DNA from: an uncultured Verrucomicrobiota bacterium
GTDB lineage: Bacteria; Verrucomicrobiota; Verrucomicrobiia; Limisphaerales; UBA9464
Reading direction: 5' to 3'
Assembly: GCA_903922605.1 (NCBI GenBank)
Contig: CAIXUG010000061.1
Location: 1 to 64,000 of the forward strand
DNA: 64,000 nucleotides
Part shown: piece by piece, positions 22,949 through 32,569 of the stretch
Position numbering within the stretch: position 1 is the first letter of the stretch
Layout of the letters: every line of letters starts with the position of its first letter
Position numbers and translations under genes: made by a program
The notes under the pieces: generated by a model
What the model was told of the DNA's origin: nothing
Seen by the model: only the letters and a program-made list of their open reading frames with translations
The model's database searches: none

Positions 22949-25807
22949 ATGCAAATCAGTTTCCATCCCGGCCAGCGCTGGATCAGTGACAGTGAGCCCG
23001 AACTCGGGCTGGGCTCGGTGCTGCGGCTGAGCGCCCAGACTGTCACGATCGTCTTCCCCGCGAGCGGGGAGACCCGGCAGTACGCCAGCGACAATGCTCC
23101 CCTGCGCCGCGTGCGCTTCCGCGTCGGCGACGCGATCCAGAGCCATGATGGCACTTCGCTGATGGTCCTGGCCGTCACCGAGCGGGCGGGGCTCCTGCAC
23201 TACCGCCACGACCAGGGTGAGCTGTGCGAGACGCTCCTGAGCGACGCGATCAGCTTCAACAAGCCGGAGGACCGGCTGCTCGCGGGGCAGCATGATCCCA
23301 CGGAAGTTTTCGACCTGCGGCTGGCGGCCCTGCAACATCAGCACCAGCGGCGGCGCTCGGCGGTGCGGGGATTTGTGGGCGGGCGCATCGAGCTCATTCC
23401 GCACCAGCTCCACATCGCCGCCGAAGTCTCCGGCCGCCTCGAGCCGCGCGTGCTGCTGGCCGACGAGGTCGGTCTCGGCAAGACCATCGAGGCGTGTCTC
23501 GTGCTGCACCGGCTGATCCTCACCGGGCGCGTGCAACGGGTGCTGATCCTGGTGCCGGATTCGCTCGTCCATCAGTGGTTTGTCGAGCTGCTGCGCCGCT
23601 TCAATCTGTGGTTCAACATCTTTGACGAGGAACGCTGCGCCGCGATCCAGGCCTCAAATCCGGAAGCCAATCCGTTCCTTGATGACCAGCTCGTGCTGGC
23701 CAGCCGCCGCCTCTTCACGGCGAGCGAGACCCGCCTGCAACAGGCGCTCGCCGCCGGCTGGGACATGCTCGTCGTCGATGAGGCGCACCACCTCGGCTGG
23801 TCGCCGGACAGCGTCAGCCGCGACTACGCCGTGGTGGAGGCGTTGGGCGGCAAATCTGCCGGCCTGCTGCTGCTGACAGCCACCCCGGAACAGCTCGGTG
23901 TGGCCAGCCACTTCGCGCGCCTGCGCCTGCTCGACCCGGCGCGGTTCCACGATCTCGGGGAATTCATCCGCGAGACCGAGAGCTATCGCGAAGTGGCACG
24001 GCTCGCCGACAAGCTCATCGGTTCGCAAGCCCTCTCGGGCGAAGAGCTGGCCGCGCTCCGGCGCATCCTGGGCCAGGCCGCGACCGAACCGACGGCCCCC
24101 ACCACCCTCACAGCGGCGGAGCGCACCACCCTGCTGGCCGACCTGCTGGATCGCCACGGCACCGGTCGCGTGATGTTCCGCAACACCCGGAGCACGATCA
24201 CCGGATTTCCCCGCCGCATCGCCCAGCTCCATCCCCTGCCCGTCCCGGCCAATCCGCCCGACCTGCTCGATCTGCTGGCTGAGGAATTCACCGCCGACAC
24301 CGACGCGGGTGCGGTGGATTTTTTCGATCCCGATTTCGACAAGGATCCCCGGACGGACTGGCTGGCCGACCTGCTCCGCAGCCTGGGCGAGGACAAGGTG
24401 CTCCTGATCTGCCGCACGCAGGCCAAGGTCGAGGAGCTCGAAGGCTCCCTGCGCCGTCGGATCAATGTGAAGCTGGCCGCCTTTCACGAGGGGCTCACGC
24501 TCGTGCAGCGCGACCGGCAGGCCGCGTGGTTCGCGGAGGCCGATGGCGCGCGGCTGCTCATCTGCTCGGAGATCGGCAGCGAGGGCCGCAACTTCCAGTT
24601 CGCGCACCACCTCGTGCTCTTCGATCTGCCACTCGATCCCGAACTGCTGGAGCAGCGCATCGGCCGGCTCGACCGCATCGGCCAGACCTCGGAGATCCAG
24701 GTGCATGTGCCCTTTGTCAGCGGCAGTGCGCAGGAGGTGCTGGCACGGTGGTTCCATGAGGGACTGAACTCCTTCCAAAAAAACCTTCACGGCGGCCGTG
24801 AGCTGCTGGAGCAGTTCGGCGCGCAGGTTCACGACCTGGCCCTTGAATTCCATGAGCCGGCTGCCTCCGGTAACGGGGAGGAAAAGCGAAAGCTCCTCCG
24901 CGCGCTCATCGCCACCACGGTCACCGCCAGACAGGCCCTGACTGAGCGCCTCGAACAGGGCCGCGACCGGCTGCTCGAGCTGAACTCCTTCCGCCCCGAA
25001 TCTGCCGCCCAGCTCGTCGCCCAGATCGCGGAGCGCGACGACGATCCCGAACTGGAGGACTTCATGATCGAGGTCTTCGACCACTACTCGATCCACGTCG
25101 AGGAGCTGTCGAATCGCGCCTACCAGCTCGGTTCGGCCGGCGTCTTTGCCGAGTCGTTTCCCGGCCTGCCGGCCGAGGGCATGACCATCACCTGCGACCG
25201 CCAGCGGGCGCTGTCGCGCGAGGACGTGCAGTTCCTCACTTGGGATCATCCGCTCGTCACCGGCGCGCTCGATCTCCTGCTCGGCTCCGAGAAGGGCAAC
25301 AGCTGCTTCGCCAAATGGCCGGACCCGAAGACGCCCGGCCTCTACGTCGAGGCCGTGTACGTGCTCGAATGCATCGCGCCGCCGCCGCTGCATGTGGACC
25401 GCTTTCTGCCGCCCACGCCCCTGCGCGTGCTGGTAGATCATCGCGGCAACGACGTGGGCGCCGCACATCCCGCCGGCTCGCTGGTCCGGCAGCTGAAGAA
25501 TGGCCAGCACCCCGCCCTGCTCGATCAAGCGGAGTTCCGCGAAGACCTCCTACCCGAGCTGCTCGCGAAAACCAGCCAGCTCGCCACCCAGAAAGTTCCC
25601 GCCCTCGTCGCCCAGGCCCGCAAAGAGGCCGCCGCGCAGCTCGGCCACGAGATCAGCCGCTTGCAGGAGCTGGCCAAGGTGAACCGCAGCGTCCGCCCCG
25701 AGGAAATCGCCCTGCTCACCCGGCAGAAGGCCGCCCTCGACCAGCACCTGGCCGCCGCCCGGTTGCGCCTGGATACCATTCGCGTGATCCAACGGGGGCC
25801 GGGATGA
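22949..25807 (+). CDS. rapA: RNA polymerase-associated SWI2/SNF2 ATPase RapA (HepA)
   Basis: The 952-residue product is close to E. coli RapA in length (968) and start: MQISFHPGQRWISDSEPELGLG matches the RapA N-terminal Tudor-like domain, and GDAIQSHDG continues it. Motor motifs follow: Walker A DEVGLGKT (172-179), DEAH (277-280), TATPEQ (310-315) and, in the second RecA lobe, a RLDRIGQ motif (about 573-579). A long C-terminal region (about 640-950) matches RapA's polymerase-binding extension. RapA binds RNA polymerase core and promotes its recycling. ATG 22949 is chosen because family similarity starts there; the open frame upstream is a continuation through repeats. RapA is best known in Gammaproteobacteria, so its presence in this genome type is worth noting. 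Confidence 0.9.
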   Translation: MQISFHPGQRWISDSEPELGLGSVLRLSAQTVTIVFPASGETRQYASDNAPLRRVRFRVGDAIQSHDGTSLMVLAVTERAGLLHYRHDQGELCETLLSDAISFNKPEDRLLAGQHDPTEVFDLRLAALQHQHQRRRSAVRGFVGGRIELIPHQLHIAAEVSGRLEPRVLLADEVGLGKTIEACLVLHRLILTGRVQRVLILVPDSLVHQWFVELLRRFNLWFNIFDEERCAAIQASNPEANPFLDDQLVLASRRLFTASETRLQQALAAGWDMLVVDEAHHLGWSPDSVSRDYAVVEALGGKSAGLLLLTATPEQLGVASHFARLRLLDPARFHDLGEFIRETESYREVARLADKLIGSQALSGEELAALRRILGQAATEPTAPTTLTAAERTTLLADLLDRHGTGRVMFRNTRSTITGFPRRIAQLHPLPVPANPPDLLDLLAEEFTADTDAGAVDFFDPDFDKDPRTDWLADLLRSLGEDKVLLICRTQAKVEELEGSLRRRINVKLAAFHEGLTLVQRDRQAAWFAEADGARLLICSEIGSEGRNFQFAHHLVLFDLPLDPELLEQRIGRLDRIGQTSEIQVHVPFVSGSAQEVLARWFHEGLNSFQKNLHGGRELLEQFGAQVHDLALEFHEPAASGNGEEKRKLLRALIATTVTARQALTERLEQGRDRLLELNSFRPESAAQLVAQIAERDDDPELEDFMIEVFDHYSIHVEELSNRAYQLGSAGVFAESFPGLPAEGMTITCDRQRALSREDVQFLTWDHPLVTGALDLLLGSEKGNSCFAKWPDPKTPGLYVEAVYVLECIAPPPLHVDRFLPPTPLRVLVDHRGNDVGAAHPAGSLVRQLKNGQHPALLDQAEFREDLLPELLAKTSQLATQKVPALVAQARKEAAAQLGHEISRLQELAKVNRSVRPEEIALLTRQKAALDQHLAAARLRLDTIRVIQRGPG

Positions 25808-25905
25808 CAGAGGCAGAATCCCTTAGCTTATTGGAGAAGAGGGTTATCTGCGCCTTAACGGACAACACCTCGCAATTCGCGCAGAACGTTGAAAACCGGG
25901 CACTT

Positions 25906-25982
25906 GGTGGGGCGAGCGTCCCCGCGAGCCGGGGCAACTTGCGTCTGAGGCAGCCTGGCTCGTGCGGACGCTCGCCCCACCG
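25906..25982. repeat. Dispersed palindromic hairpin between rapA and carB
   Basis: Left arm GGTGGGGCGAGCGTCCCCGC with the following GAGCCGGG, and right arm CTGGCTCGTGCGGACGCTCG followed by CCCCACCG, pair over about 28 bp with few mismatches around a 20-base loop. The left-arm core is the reverse complement of 197-219, showing the unit is dispersed. It sits in the 297-bp gap before carB; the rest of this gap shows no gene. Confidence 0.7.
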
Positions 25983-26104
25983 TGTTTTTTTTCGCTGTTC
26001 GCTGGGTTTCAGAAGCCAGGTCGTGGGGCCCGACCATTTCTCCCGCGAACAAGTTGCTGACAACCGCAACCCCTTCCCTTTGACTCCCGACACTTTTTTC
26101 GACC

Positions 26105-27610
<1,506 letters not shown>

Positions 27611-27660
27611 AGAAACAGATCTCCTTTATTTTTTCTTCTGCTGAACTAGATTATCCCACG

Positions 27661-28305
27661 ATGTTCGTCGTCCGAAACCAGAGCCTGTCTGCGACGATGG
27701 AGTTGAGTTTTCAGACTCCCGCTCCTTTTGAGAAAGACGTCCTCAAAGGCATTGCAAACACCTCACTAGGCGCCTTCGAAAAATTCGGGTTGCGCGGCAG
27801 CCTGATCCTCCAACGGGTTGGTGACGCCCTCTTTGACTACGACCTGTCGTTCAGCCTGTTCAATGGGCAGGCAACCTTTCGCATCGGCGCCGAAAAAGCC
27901 TTTGTCAACGTGCAGAATGCGCGGGGCCGCAAAGATTTGGAAATTGTAGCTCAGTGCATGGCGTCTGCCTTGGACTGTTTTCAAGTCCGACCTGCTTCAC
28001 GAATCGCGATACATGGGAACTGTCATGCGCTCTTCGAGCAGGCGGAAGACTGCGAAGCGTTTTTTAAAACGTTCGCAGACCCGGCGGCCAATATTGTCGA
28101 TGGTGGCCGAATCAGCTTCGTCCAAGAAACGGGGTGGCCAAGCCCGGTTCGGGTTTTGGTGGAACGCTCGCTCTCGTCTAAGAACGCCGCATTTGTTACC
28201 TGGTCAACCGAATGGCCTGAGGCCAATCTTGAAAACCTGCGTAAGATCGCCGATTGTTGTGGCAAGGCGACCGATAAAATCGGGCTCCATCTTGAGTTTG
28301 AATGA
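27661..28305 (+). CDS. Hypothetical protein (214 aa), first gene of an acquired three-gene unit
   Basis: I do not recognise this 214-residue protein. It starts at ATG 27661 (MFVVRNQSLSATMELSF), just after an AT-rich stretch (27611-27660) that may hold the promoter. It has alternating beta-strand-like and helical segments and conserved-looking aromatic and Asp residues (DALFDYDLSFSLFNG, GGRISFVQETGWPSP, SRIAIHGNCHALF) but no signal peptide, membrane helix or catalytic motif that I can name. The gene is less GC-rich than carB upstream. It overlaps the next gene by four bases (ATGA), indicating translational coupling. Confidence 0.65.
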   Translation: MFVVRNQSLSATMELSFQTPAPFEKDVLKGIANTSLGAFEKFGLRGSLILQRVGDALFDYDLSFSLFNGQATFRIGAEKAFVNVQNARGRKDLEIVAQCMASALDCFQVRPASRIAIHGNCHALFEQAEDCEAFFKTFADPAANIVDGGRISFVQETGWPSPVRVLVERSLSSKNAAFVTWSTEWPEANLENLRKIADCCGKATDKIGLHLEFE

Positions 28306-28679
28306 ACAATCTTGAACAAATCAACAGGCTCTCGGCTTCGTATCCGAGCTCTATTGCTTTGTTTCAGCCAAGCCGCTTCCAAGGGCGACTGCAATCGGAT
28401 GAGAGACAAACCGTTCCCGGGCAAATCGGAAGCCCATTTGTTTCTGGGCAAGGTTTTTTTGCGCTCTCGGAGAAACGATTTCAGGCGGTTTCAATCCCAT
28501 TTTATTTCCATCTGCCAGATGGAGGCCTGAACAGGAGGCACTTCGGCTCCCGTGAGTTCGATGAAGAGCATTTTCCGGATCGGTCAGGTTCGCCCTACTT
28601 CAAAAACGGCATTCTCGTTCATCGCGCGGGAAAGACGATCACGTCCAAAGATGTCGAAGACGCGCTTAACGACGAATGA
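28302..28679 (+). CDS. Hypothetical protein (125 aa), possible antitoxin partner
   Basis: The ATG sits in the ATGA overlap with the preceding gene. The 125-residue product has no recognisable domain; it contains FYFHLPDGGLNRRHFGSREFD and a C-terminal basic stretch (HRAGKTITSKDVEDALNDE). It precedes the PIN-domain gene by three bases and is therefore positioned like a VapB-type antitoxin, but it is longer than usual and shows no obvious AbrB, RHH or Phd DNA-binding signature. Alternatively it is an accessory protein of the unit. GC content is low relative to the window. Confidence 0.6.
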   Translation: MNNLEQINRLSASYPSSIALFQPSRFQGRLQSDERQTVPGQIGSPFVSGQGFFALSEKRFQAVSIPFYFHLPDGGLNRRHFGSREFDEEHFPDRSGSPYFKNGILVHRAGKTITSKDVEDALNDE

Positions 28680-28682
28680 CCA

Positions 28683-29108
28683 GTGCATCTTTTGGACGTC
28701 AATACACTGATCGCCCTTGCTTGGGAAGGGCATGAGCATCACGCGGCTGCTCACGTTTGGTTCAGAACCAACGCCAGCGCGGGCTTCGCCACCTGTCATG
28801 TCACTCAGAGTGGATTTGTCCGACTAAGTCTTAATCGTAAGGTCGTTGGCCGTGCCATTTCCTGTTCGGAGATTTTGCAGAAATTGAACAGTTTCACGAA
28901 CAATCCCAGCCATGTTTTTTGGGAGGACCGTCCACTAGAGGTCTCGGACACAATATGGGCCTCGGTGACTGGCCACAACCAAGTTACCGACACAAATTTG
29001 TTTCTGATCGCCAAGCGAAATCAAGGAAAGCTCATCACATTTGACGGAGCGATCCGTAACCGAGTTGCTCAAGACGAGCAGAACTGGGTTGAAGTGCTTG
29101 GCGGCTAA
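28683..29108 (+). CDS. PIN-domain ribonuclease, VapC-like toxin
   Basis: The 141-residue product (GTG start at 28683) is a PIN-domain protein. Conserved acidic residues are Asp5 in LLDVNTLIAL, Asp103 in VTDTNLFLIAK and Asp121 in ITFDGAI; the TQSGFVRL segment (41-48) matches the PIN subfamily in which this position is T-Q-x-G-F-x-R. These form a Mg-dependent RNase active site, used in toxin-antitoxin systems to cut tRNA or rRNA. It is the last of three closely packed genes. The antitoxin would be one or both upstream proteins, which is unusual. Transferred origin is suggested by lower GC. PIN assignment is firm; toxin role is inference. Confidence 0.8.
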   Translation: MHLLDVNTLIALAWEGHEHHAAAHVWFRTNASAGFATCHVTQSGFVRLSLNRKVVGRAISCSEILQKLNSFTNNPSHVFWEDRPLEVSDTIWASVTGHNQVTDTNLFLIAKRNQGKLITFDGAIRNRVAQDEQNWVEVLGG

Positions 29109-29138
29109 ATTGCTGGGCTCTATAGCGCACCAAGCGCC

Positions 29139-29216
29139 TCACAGCAGCGCCAAGATGATCAGGCCGGAGCCGAGGGCCAGGGCGAGTCGTAGGAACAGGA
29201 TTTTGTGAGGGAGCAT
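29139..29216 (-). CDS. Possible 25-residue membrane peptide
   Basis: Minus-strand ATG 29216 opens a 25-codon frame coding MLPHKILFLRLALALGSGLI plus ILALL: two basic residues, then one hydrophobic helix. It lies directly downstream of the ClC channel gene (38 bases after its stop) on the same strand. It could be a short inner-membrane peptide or chance; no homolog comes to mind. Confidence 0.3.
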   Translation of the reverse strand: MLPHKILFLRLALALGSGLIILALL

Positions 29217-29253
29217 GTTAGTAAAATGAGGTGCCCGTGACGGGCGGTTAAAG

Positions 29254-31059
29254 TTAAAGTTTCTCGCGGAGGTTTTCCTCCTCGTGGCGCCGCGATAGGG
29301 CGGAAAGGATCGCTGCCCGGCCCAGGTATCCAATCGCCCGCGTCGGGTCTTCGCGGTTGACGACCGGGAGCCGGCCAAGGTTTCGCCGCAGCATCCGCGC
29401 CAGGGCGGCCTGCAGCGGTTCGTCCGGATGGGTGACCTCCAGCCGGGATGAGCCCAGCTCGGCCACGGTCCGGGATTCCAAGCCGCCCTTCGCCAAAGCG
29501 CGGACGATGTCGCCCCGGGTGATGATGCCGGTCAGGCGTTGCTGGCTGTCCACCAGCAGGATGCCCTGCCGGCGATTGAGCGCGGCATCGCCGCCTGCGA
29601 GGCGTTCGGACAGCTCGGCGAGGGTCGTCGTGGCGGGAACGGTCGGAACTTCCCGGTCCATCACCTCGCCCACCCGCGTGAACTCGAAAGGATCCGTGCT
29701 GTATTCGCGGGTGATGTGGTGACCACGGCGAGCCAGCCGTTCGGTAAGGATCGACCGGCGCATCAGGAGCACGGTCACCGCCAGGGCGGCCACCGAGCCG
29801 ACCATCAGCGCCGGAAACAGGTTGAAATCCCGGGTCAGCTCGACAGCGAAGACCATGGCGGTCAGCGGTGAGCGCATCGTACCGCCTATCATCGCGGCCA
29901 TGCCGATCGTGGCCCAGAGTCCGGCATCACCGCCGGGAATCCAGTGCGCTGCAAACGCCCCCAAGGCCCCGCCCATGATCAGCAGGGGCGCCAGCACGCC
30001 GCCGGAGGTTCCGGAGCCCAATGCCACCGCCCAGACCACGGCTTTGGCGACCAGCAGCCCCAGAACCATCGTCCCGATCATCTCCCCGCGCAGCAGGCTG
30101 TGGATGGTGTCGTAACCGACCCCGAGCACGCGCGGTTCGATAATCCCGCCCACCCCGACAACGAGCGCCCCGATGGCCGGCCACCACATCCAGTGCAGCG
30201 GCAGTTTCTGAAACAGATCCTCAAAGGCGTAGACCAGCAGCGTGAGCAGCCCCGAGCCGCAACCGGCCAGCACCCCGACACCCGCCGCGAACAGCAGCAT
30301 TTCGCCCGACTGCACCGCATGCACTGCCACGGGGAAGATTGGTCCCGGGCCCAGCAAAGGCACGCGCAGCACAGACGCCACCAAAGCTGCGACCGCCACG
30401 GGGATAAAACTGCGCGGCTTCCACTCGAACAGCAGGAGTTCCACCGCCAGCAGCACCGCCGCGACCGGTGTGGCGAACACCGCCGACATGCCAGCCGCCG
30501 CTCCCGCCACCAGCAGCGTCTTCCGCTCGGCGGCACTGAGGTGAAACCGCTGCGCGAAGAGCGACCCGAACGCACCGCCAGTCATGATGATCGGGCCTTC
30601 CGCCCCGAACGGCCCGCCGGTGCCGATCGAGATGGCGGCCGAGATGGGCTTGAGGAGGGCGACCTTGAGTTGGATGCGGCTCTTCCCGAGCAGAATGGCC
30701 TCCAGCGCCTCGGGAATCCCATGGCCCCGGATCTTCTCCGAGCCAAACCGTGCCATCAGGCCGATTATCAGCGCGCCCGTGACCGGCACGGCGACCACCC
30801 ACCAGCCCAGCGCATGGCCCTGCGGGACCGCCGGCTGCGCCGAGAACCGGTGGTAGAAGGCCAGGTTGGTGACCGCCGCGATCAGCCAGAGGAGCGCGTA
30901 TGCCAGCAGCGAACTGACCGCGCCCAGCACGACCGCCATGGCGGACAGCAGAAGCACCCGCCGGTCCGTGCTAAAGTCGGAGAGCCCGGAGCCATGGCCG
31001 GCCTCAGGCACCGCCTTTCCGGCACCTGCCGGCGATACCCGCGCAAGGATGTGTTCCAT
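29254..31059 (-). CDS. ClC-family chloride channel/transporter with C-terminal CBS pair
   Basis: The 601-residue product has the ClC core of about ten or more hydrophobic helices with the pore signatures GSEKIRGHGIPEALEAI (counterpart of GxGIP), GTGGPFGAEGPIIMTGGAFGS (GREGP-like) and GSGTSGGVLAPLLIMGGALG (GxFxP-like). It is followed by a cytoplasmic pair of CBS domains (about 470-590, with REVPTVPATTTLAELSERL and ILLVDSQQRLTGIITRGDIV). The family exchanges Cl- for H+ or conducts Cl-, and CBS pairs usually bind adenine nucleotides. I start at ATG 31059 (MEHILARV); a TTG at 31098 would overlap the divergent regulator. A MarR gene is transcribed divergently with a palindrome between. Confidence 0.88.
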   Translation of the reverse strand: MEHILARVSPAGAGKAVPEAGHGSGLSDFSTDRRVLLLSAMAVVLGAVSSLLAYALLWLIAAVTNLAFYHRFSAQPAVPQGHALGWWVVAVPVTGALIIGLMARFGSEKIRGHGIPEALEAILLGKSRIQLKVALLKPISAAISIGTGGPFGAEGPIIMTGGAFGSLFAQRFHLSAAERKTLLVAGAAAGMSAVFATPVAAVLLAVELLLFEWKPRSFIPVAVAALVASVLRVPLLGPGPIFPVAVHAVQSGEMLLFAAGVGVLAGCGSGLLTLLVYAFEDLFQKLPLHWMWWPAIGALVVGVGGIIEPRVLGVGYDTIHSLLRGEMIGTMVLGLLVAKAVVWAVALGSGTSGGVLAPLLIMGGALGAFAAHWIPGGDAGLWATIGMAAMIGGTMRSPLTAMVFAVELTRDFNLFPALMVGSVAALAVTVLLMRRSILTERLARRGHHITREYSTDPFEFTRVGEVMDREVPTVPATTTLAELSERLAGGDAALNRRQGILLVDSQQRLTGIITRGDIVRALAKGGLESRTVAELGSSRLEVTHPDEPLQAALARMLRRNLGRLPVVNREDPTRAIGYLGRAAILSALSRRHEEENLREKL

Positions 31060-31075
31060 TCTTGGCAGGAGAATG

Positions 31076-31090
31076 TATCGTTTCACGATA
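31076..31090. promoter_or_regulatory. Candidate MarR operator between clc-like and marR genes
   Basis: TATCGT-TTC-ACGATA is a perfect 6-bp inverted repeat with a 3-base spacer, in the short divergent region between the ClC start (31059) and the MarR start (31092). MarR-type dimers bind palindromes of this size and commonly autoregulate. That this palindrome is the site, and that it controls both genes, is inference. Confidence 0.5.
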
Positions 31091-31091
31091 T

Positions 31092-31583
31092 ATGTCAAAT
31101 CGGAGTGGCACCCGTGGGCGGAGCGGTGCGAGAATTCGCCCTGTGGCAGCGCGCAACAGGCTTAAAAGGCTTTCCAAGGCCCAGTACGAGAACCTCGCCG
31201 CGTTTCGCTACGCGCTGCGGCAGTTCCTGCGCTTCAGCGAGGAGGCGGCGCAGGGCGCTGGCGTCATGCCGCAGCAGCATCAGGCGCTGCTGGCGATCAA
31301 GGGATTTCCCGGCCGGGACGCCGTGACCGTCGGCGAACTGGCCGAGCGGTTGCAGCTCCGCCACCACAGCACCGTGGAACTCGTGGACCGGCTGGTGGAT
31401 CTGCAGCTCGCCCAGCGGGAGCCGTCGCTCACCGACCGCCGGCAGGTGCATGTGCGGCTTACGGACCGGGGCGAGGACATTCTCGCCGGCCTGGCCTCGG
31501 CACACGAGGAAGAGTTGCGCCGCATCGGGCCGTCCCTCAGCAACCTGCTGGAGCGGCTGGGACGAGTGACGAGTGACGAGTGA
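31092..31583 (+). CDS. MarR-family transcriptional regulator
   Basis: From ATG 31092 the product is 163 residues (GTG 31143 would give 146, nearer the usual 140-150). The winged-helix pattern is clear: LRQFLRFSEEAAQ, PQQHQALLAIKGFPGRDAVTVGELAERLQLRHHSTVELVDRL, then the wing QREPSLTDRRQVHVRLTDRGEDIL. It should be a dimeric repressor sensing small molecules or oxidation. It is divergent from the ClC gene with a 15-bp palindrome just before the start. The coding end is built from the heptad array at 31561 (LGRVTSDE is encoded by GACGAGT units), so the C-terminus may vary among strains. Confidence 0.85.
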   Translation: MSNRSGTRGRSGARIRPVAARNRLKRLSKAQYENLAAFRYALRQFLRFSEEAAQGAGVMPQQHQALLAIKGFPGRDAVTVGELAERLQLRHHSTVELVDRLVDLQLAQREPSLTDRRQVHVRLTDRGEDILAGLASAHEEELRRIGPSLSNLLERLGRVTSDE

Positions 31584-31609
31584 CGAGTTGCGAACTGTGA
31601 ACCGCGAAT
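31561..31609. repeat. Seven-unit heptad array at the 3' end of marR
   Basis: Seven consecutive 7-mers: GACGAGT four times, then TGCGAAC, TGTGAAC and CGCGAAT. The first 23 bases are inside the marR coding region and the rest follow its stop. The variant units have the same layout as those at 40836-40868 (reverse complement), 51210 and 52368. Confidence 0.8.
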
Positions 31610-31652
31610 ACCCCGCTCGCCCATCGAACCGGTTCTCGCCACACTGGGCGCG

Positions 31653-32345
31653 ATGAAGCAGGGGCTGGTTCTCGACAAGGTGGTGCTCCTCGGGCGCACG
31701 CTCGACGAGTACCGCCGCTATTTCGACCTCGCCCTCGAAGGGCTGCGGGACAAGGCCATCCTGGATGTGGCTTCTGGTGTCAGTTCCTTCTGTGCCGAGG
31801 CCAACCGGGCCGGATTGCGGGTCACGGCCTGCGACCCCATCTATAAACTTCCCGGCGAGGATATCCGACAACGTTGCGGTCCGGACCTCGATCTGGTGCT
31901 GGGGGCTGTCCGGAACCTGAAGACCTATCGCTGGGATTTCTACCGCACGCCGGAGCATCTGCGCGGCTTCCGGGAGCGGGCCTACCGCACGTTTCTTGAC
32001 GACTATCAGGAGCACGGCGCCGACCGATACCGGACCGGGCGACTGCCCACCCTGCCCTTTGCGGATGGCCAGTTCGACGTCACGCTCGTGTCGTATCTGC
32101 TGTTCGCCTACGAGGATCAGCTGGACTACGAGCTCCACAAGCGCTCGGTGTTGGAGCTGATGCGGGTGACCCGGAAGGAGGTTCGCATTTATCCCACCGT
32201 CACTTTCGAAGCCGTGCGCTCGGGACATCTGGACCGTCTGCAACAGGACCCGGAACTGCGGCACCTCGGCCTTGAACTGGTGCCCACCGACTTTGAGTTC
32301 CTCGTCGGCTCCAACAACTACCTGCGGGTGTTCCGGTGCCAATGA
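31653..32345 (+). CDS. SAM-dependent methyltransferase-like protein
   Basis: The 230-residue product has a class I methyltransferase layout: motif I-like ILDVASGVSSFCAEANRAG (about 36-54), an acidic end of strand 2 (VTACDPIYK), and motif IV-like LPFADGQFDVTLVSYLLF (about 133-150), followed by ELMRVTRKEVRIYP. It binds S-adenosylmethionine; the methyl acceptor is unknown. No signal peptide is present. Start ATG 31653 is the natural first codon. It follows marR by 69 bases on the same strand and could share a transcript. Confidence 0.78.
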   Translation: MKQGLVLDKVVLLGRTLDEYRRYFDLALEGLRDKAILDVASGVSSFCAEANRAGLRVTACDPIYKLPGEDIRQRCGPDLDLVLGAVRNLKTYRWDFYRTPEHLRGFRERAYRTFLDDYQEHGADRYRTGRLPTLPFADGQFDVTLVSYLLFAYEDQLDYELHKRSVLELMRVTRKEVRIYPTVTFEAVRSGHLDRLQQDPELRHLGLELVPTDFEFLVGSNNYLRVFRCQ

Positions 32346-32569
32346 TTGCGCCCGGGGCTTGATCGCCGGGCCGCCCCTTTTCCGCAGCTGTCCGCAGCAG
32401 TGGCGCCACCGGCAACCCAGACGCCGCCGCCCCCCGACACACGCGGCGACGATTGACCATCGGTTCGCACCTGCGCCAACCTCTGGCCGATGTCTGCAAT
32501 CCACTCCGGCCGCAAAGTCGGGACCACCCGCGTTGCCCACCCGTGACCGCTGGCACTTCCCTCACGCCC

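Noticed and set aside
29139-29216. KdpF-like peptide downstream of the ClC gene
   Set aside because: Only a single hydrophobic helix; KdpF occurs with kdpABC, absent here. Kept only as a low-confidence peptide.
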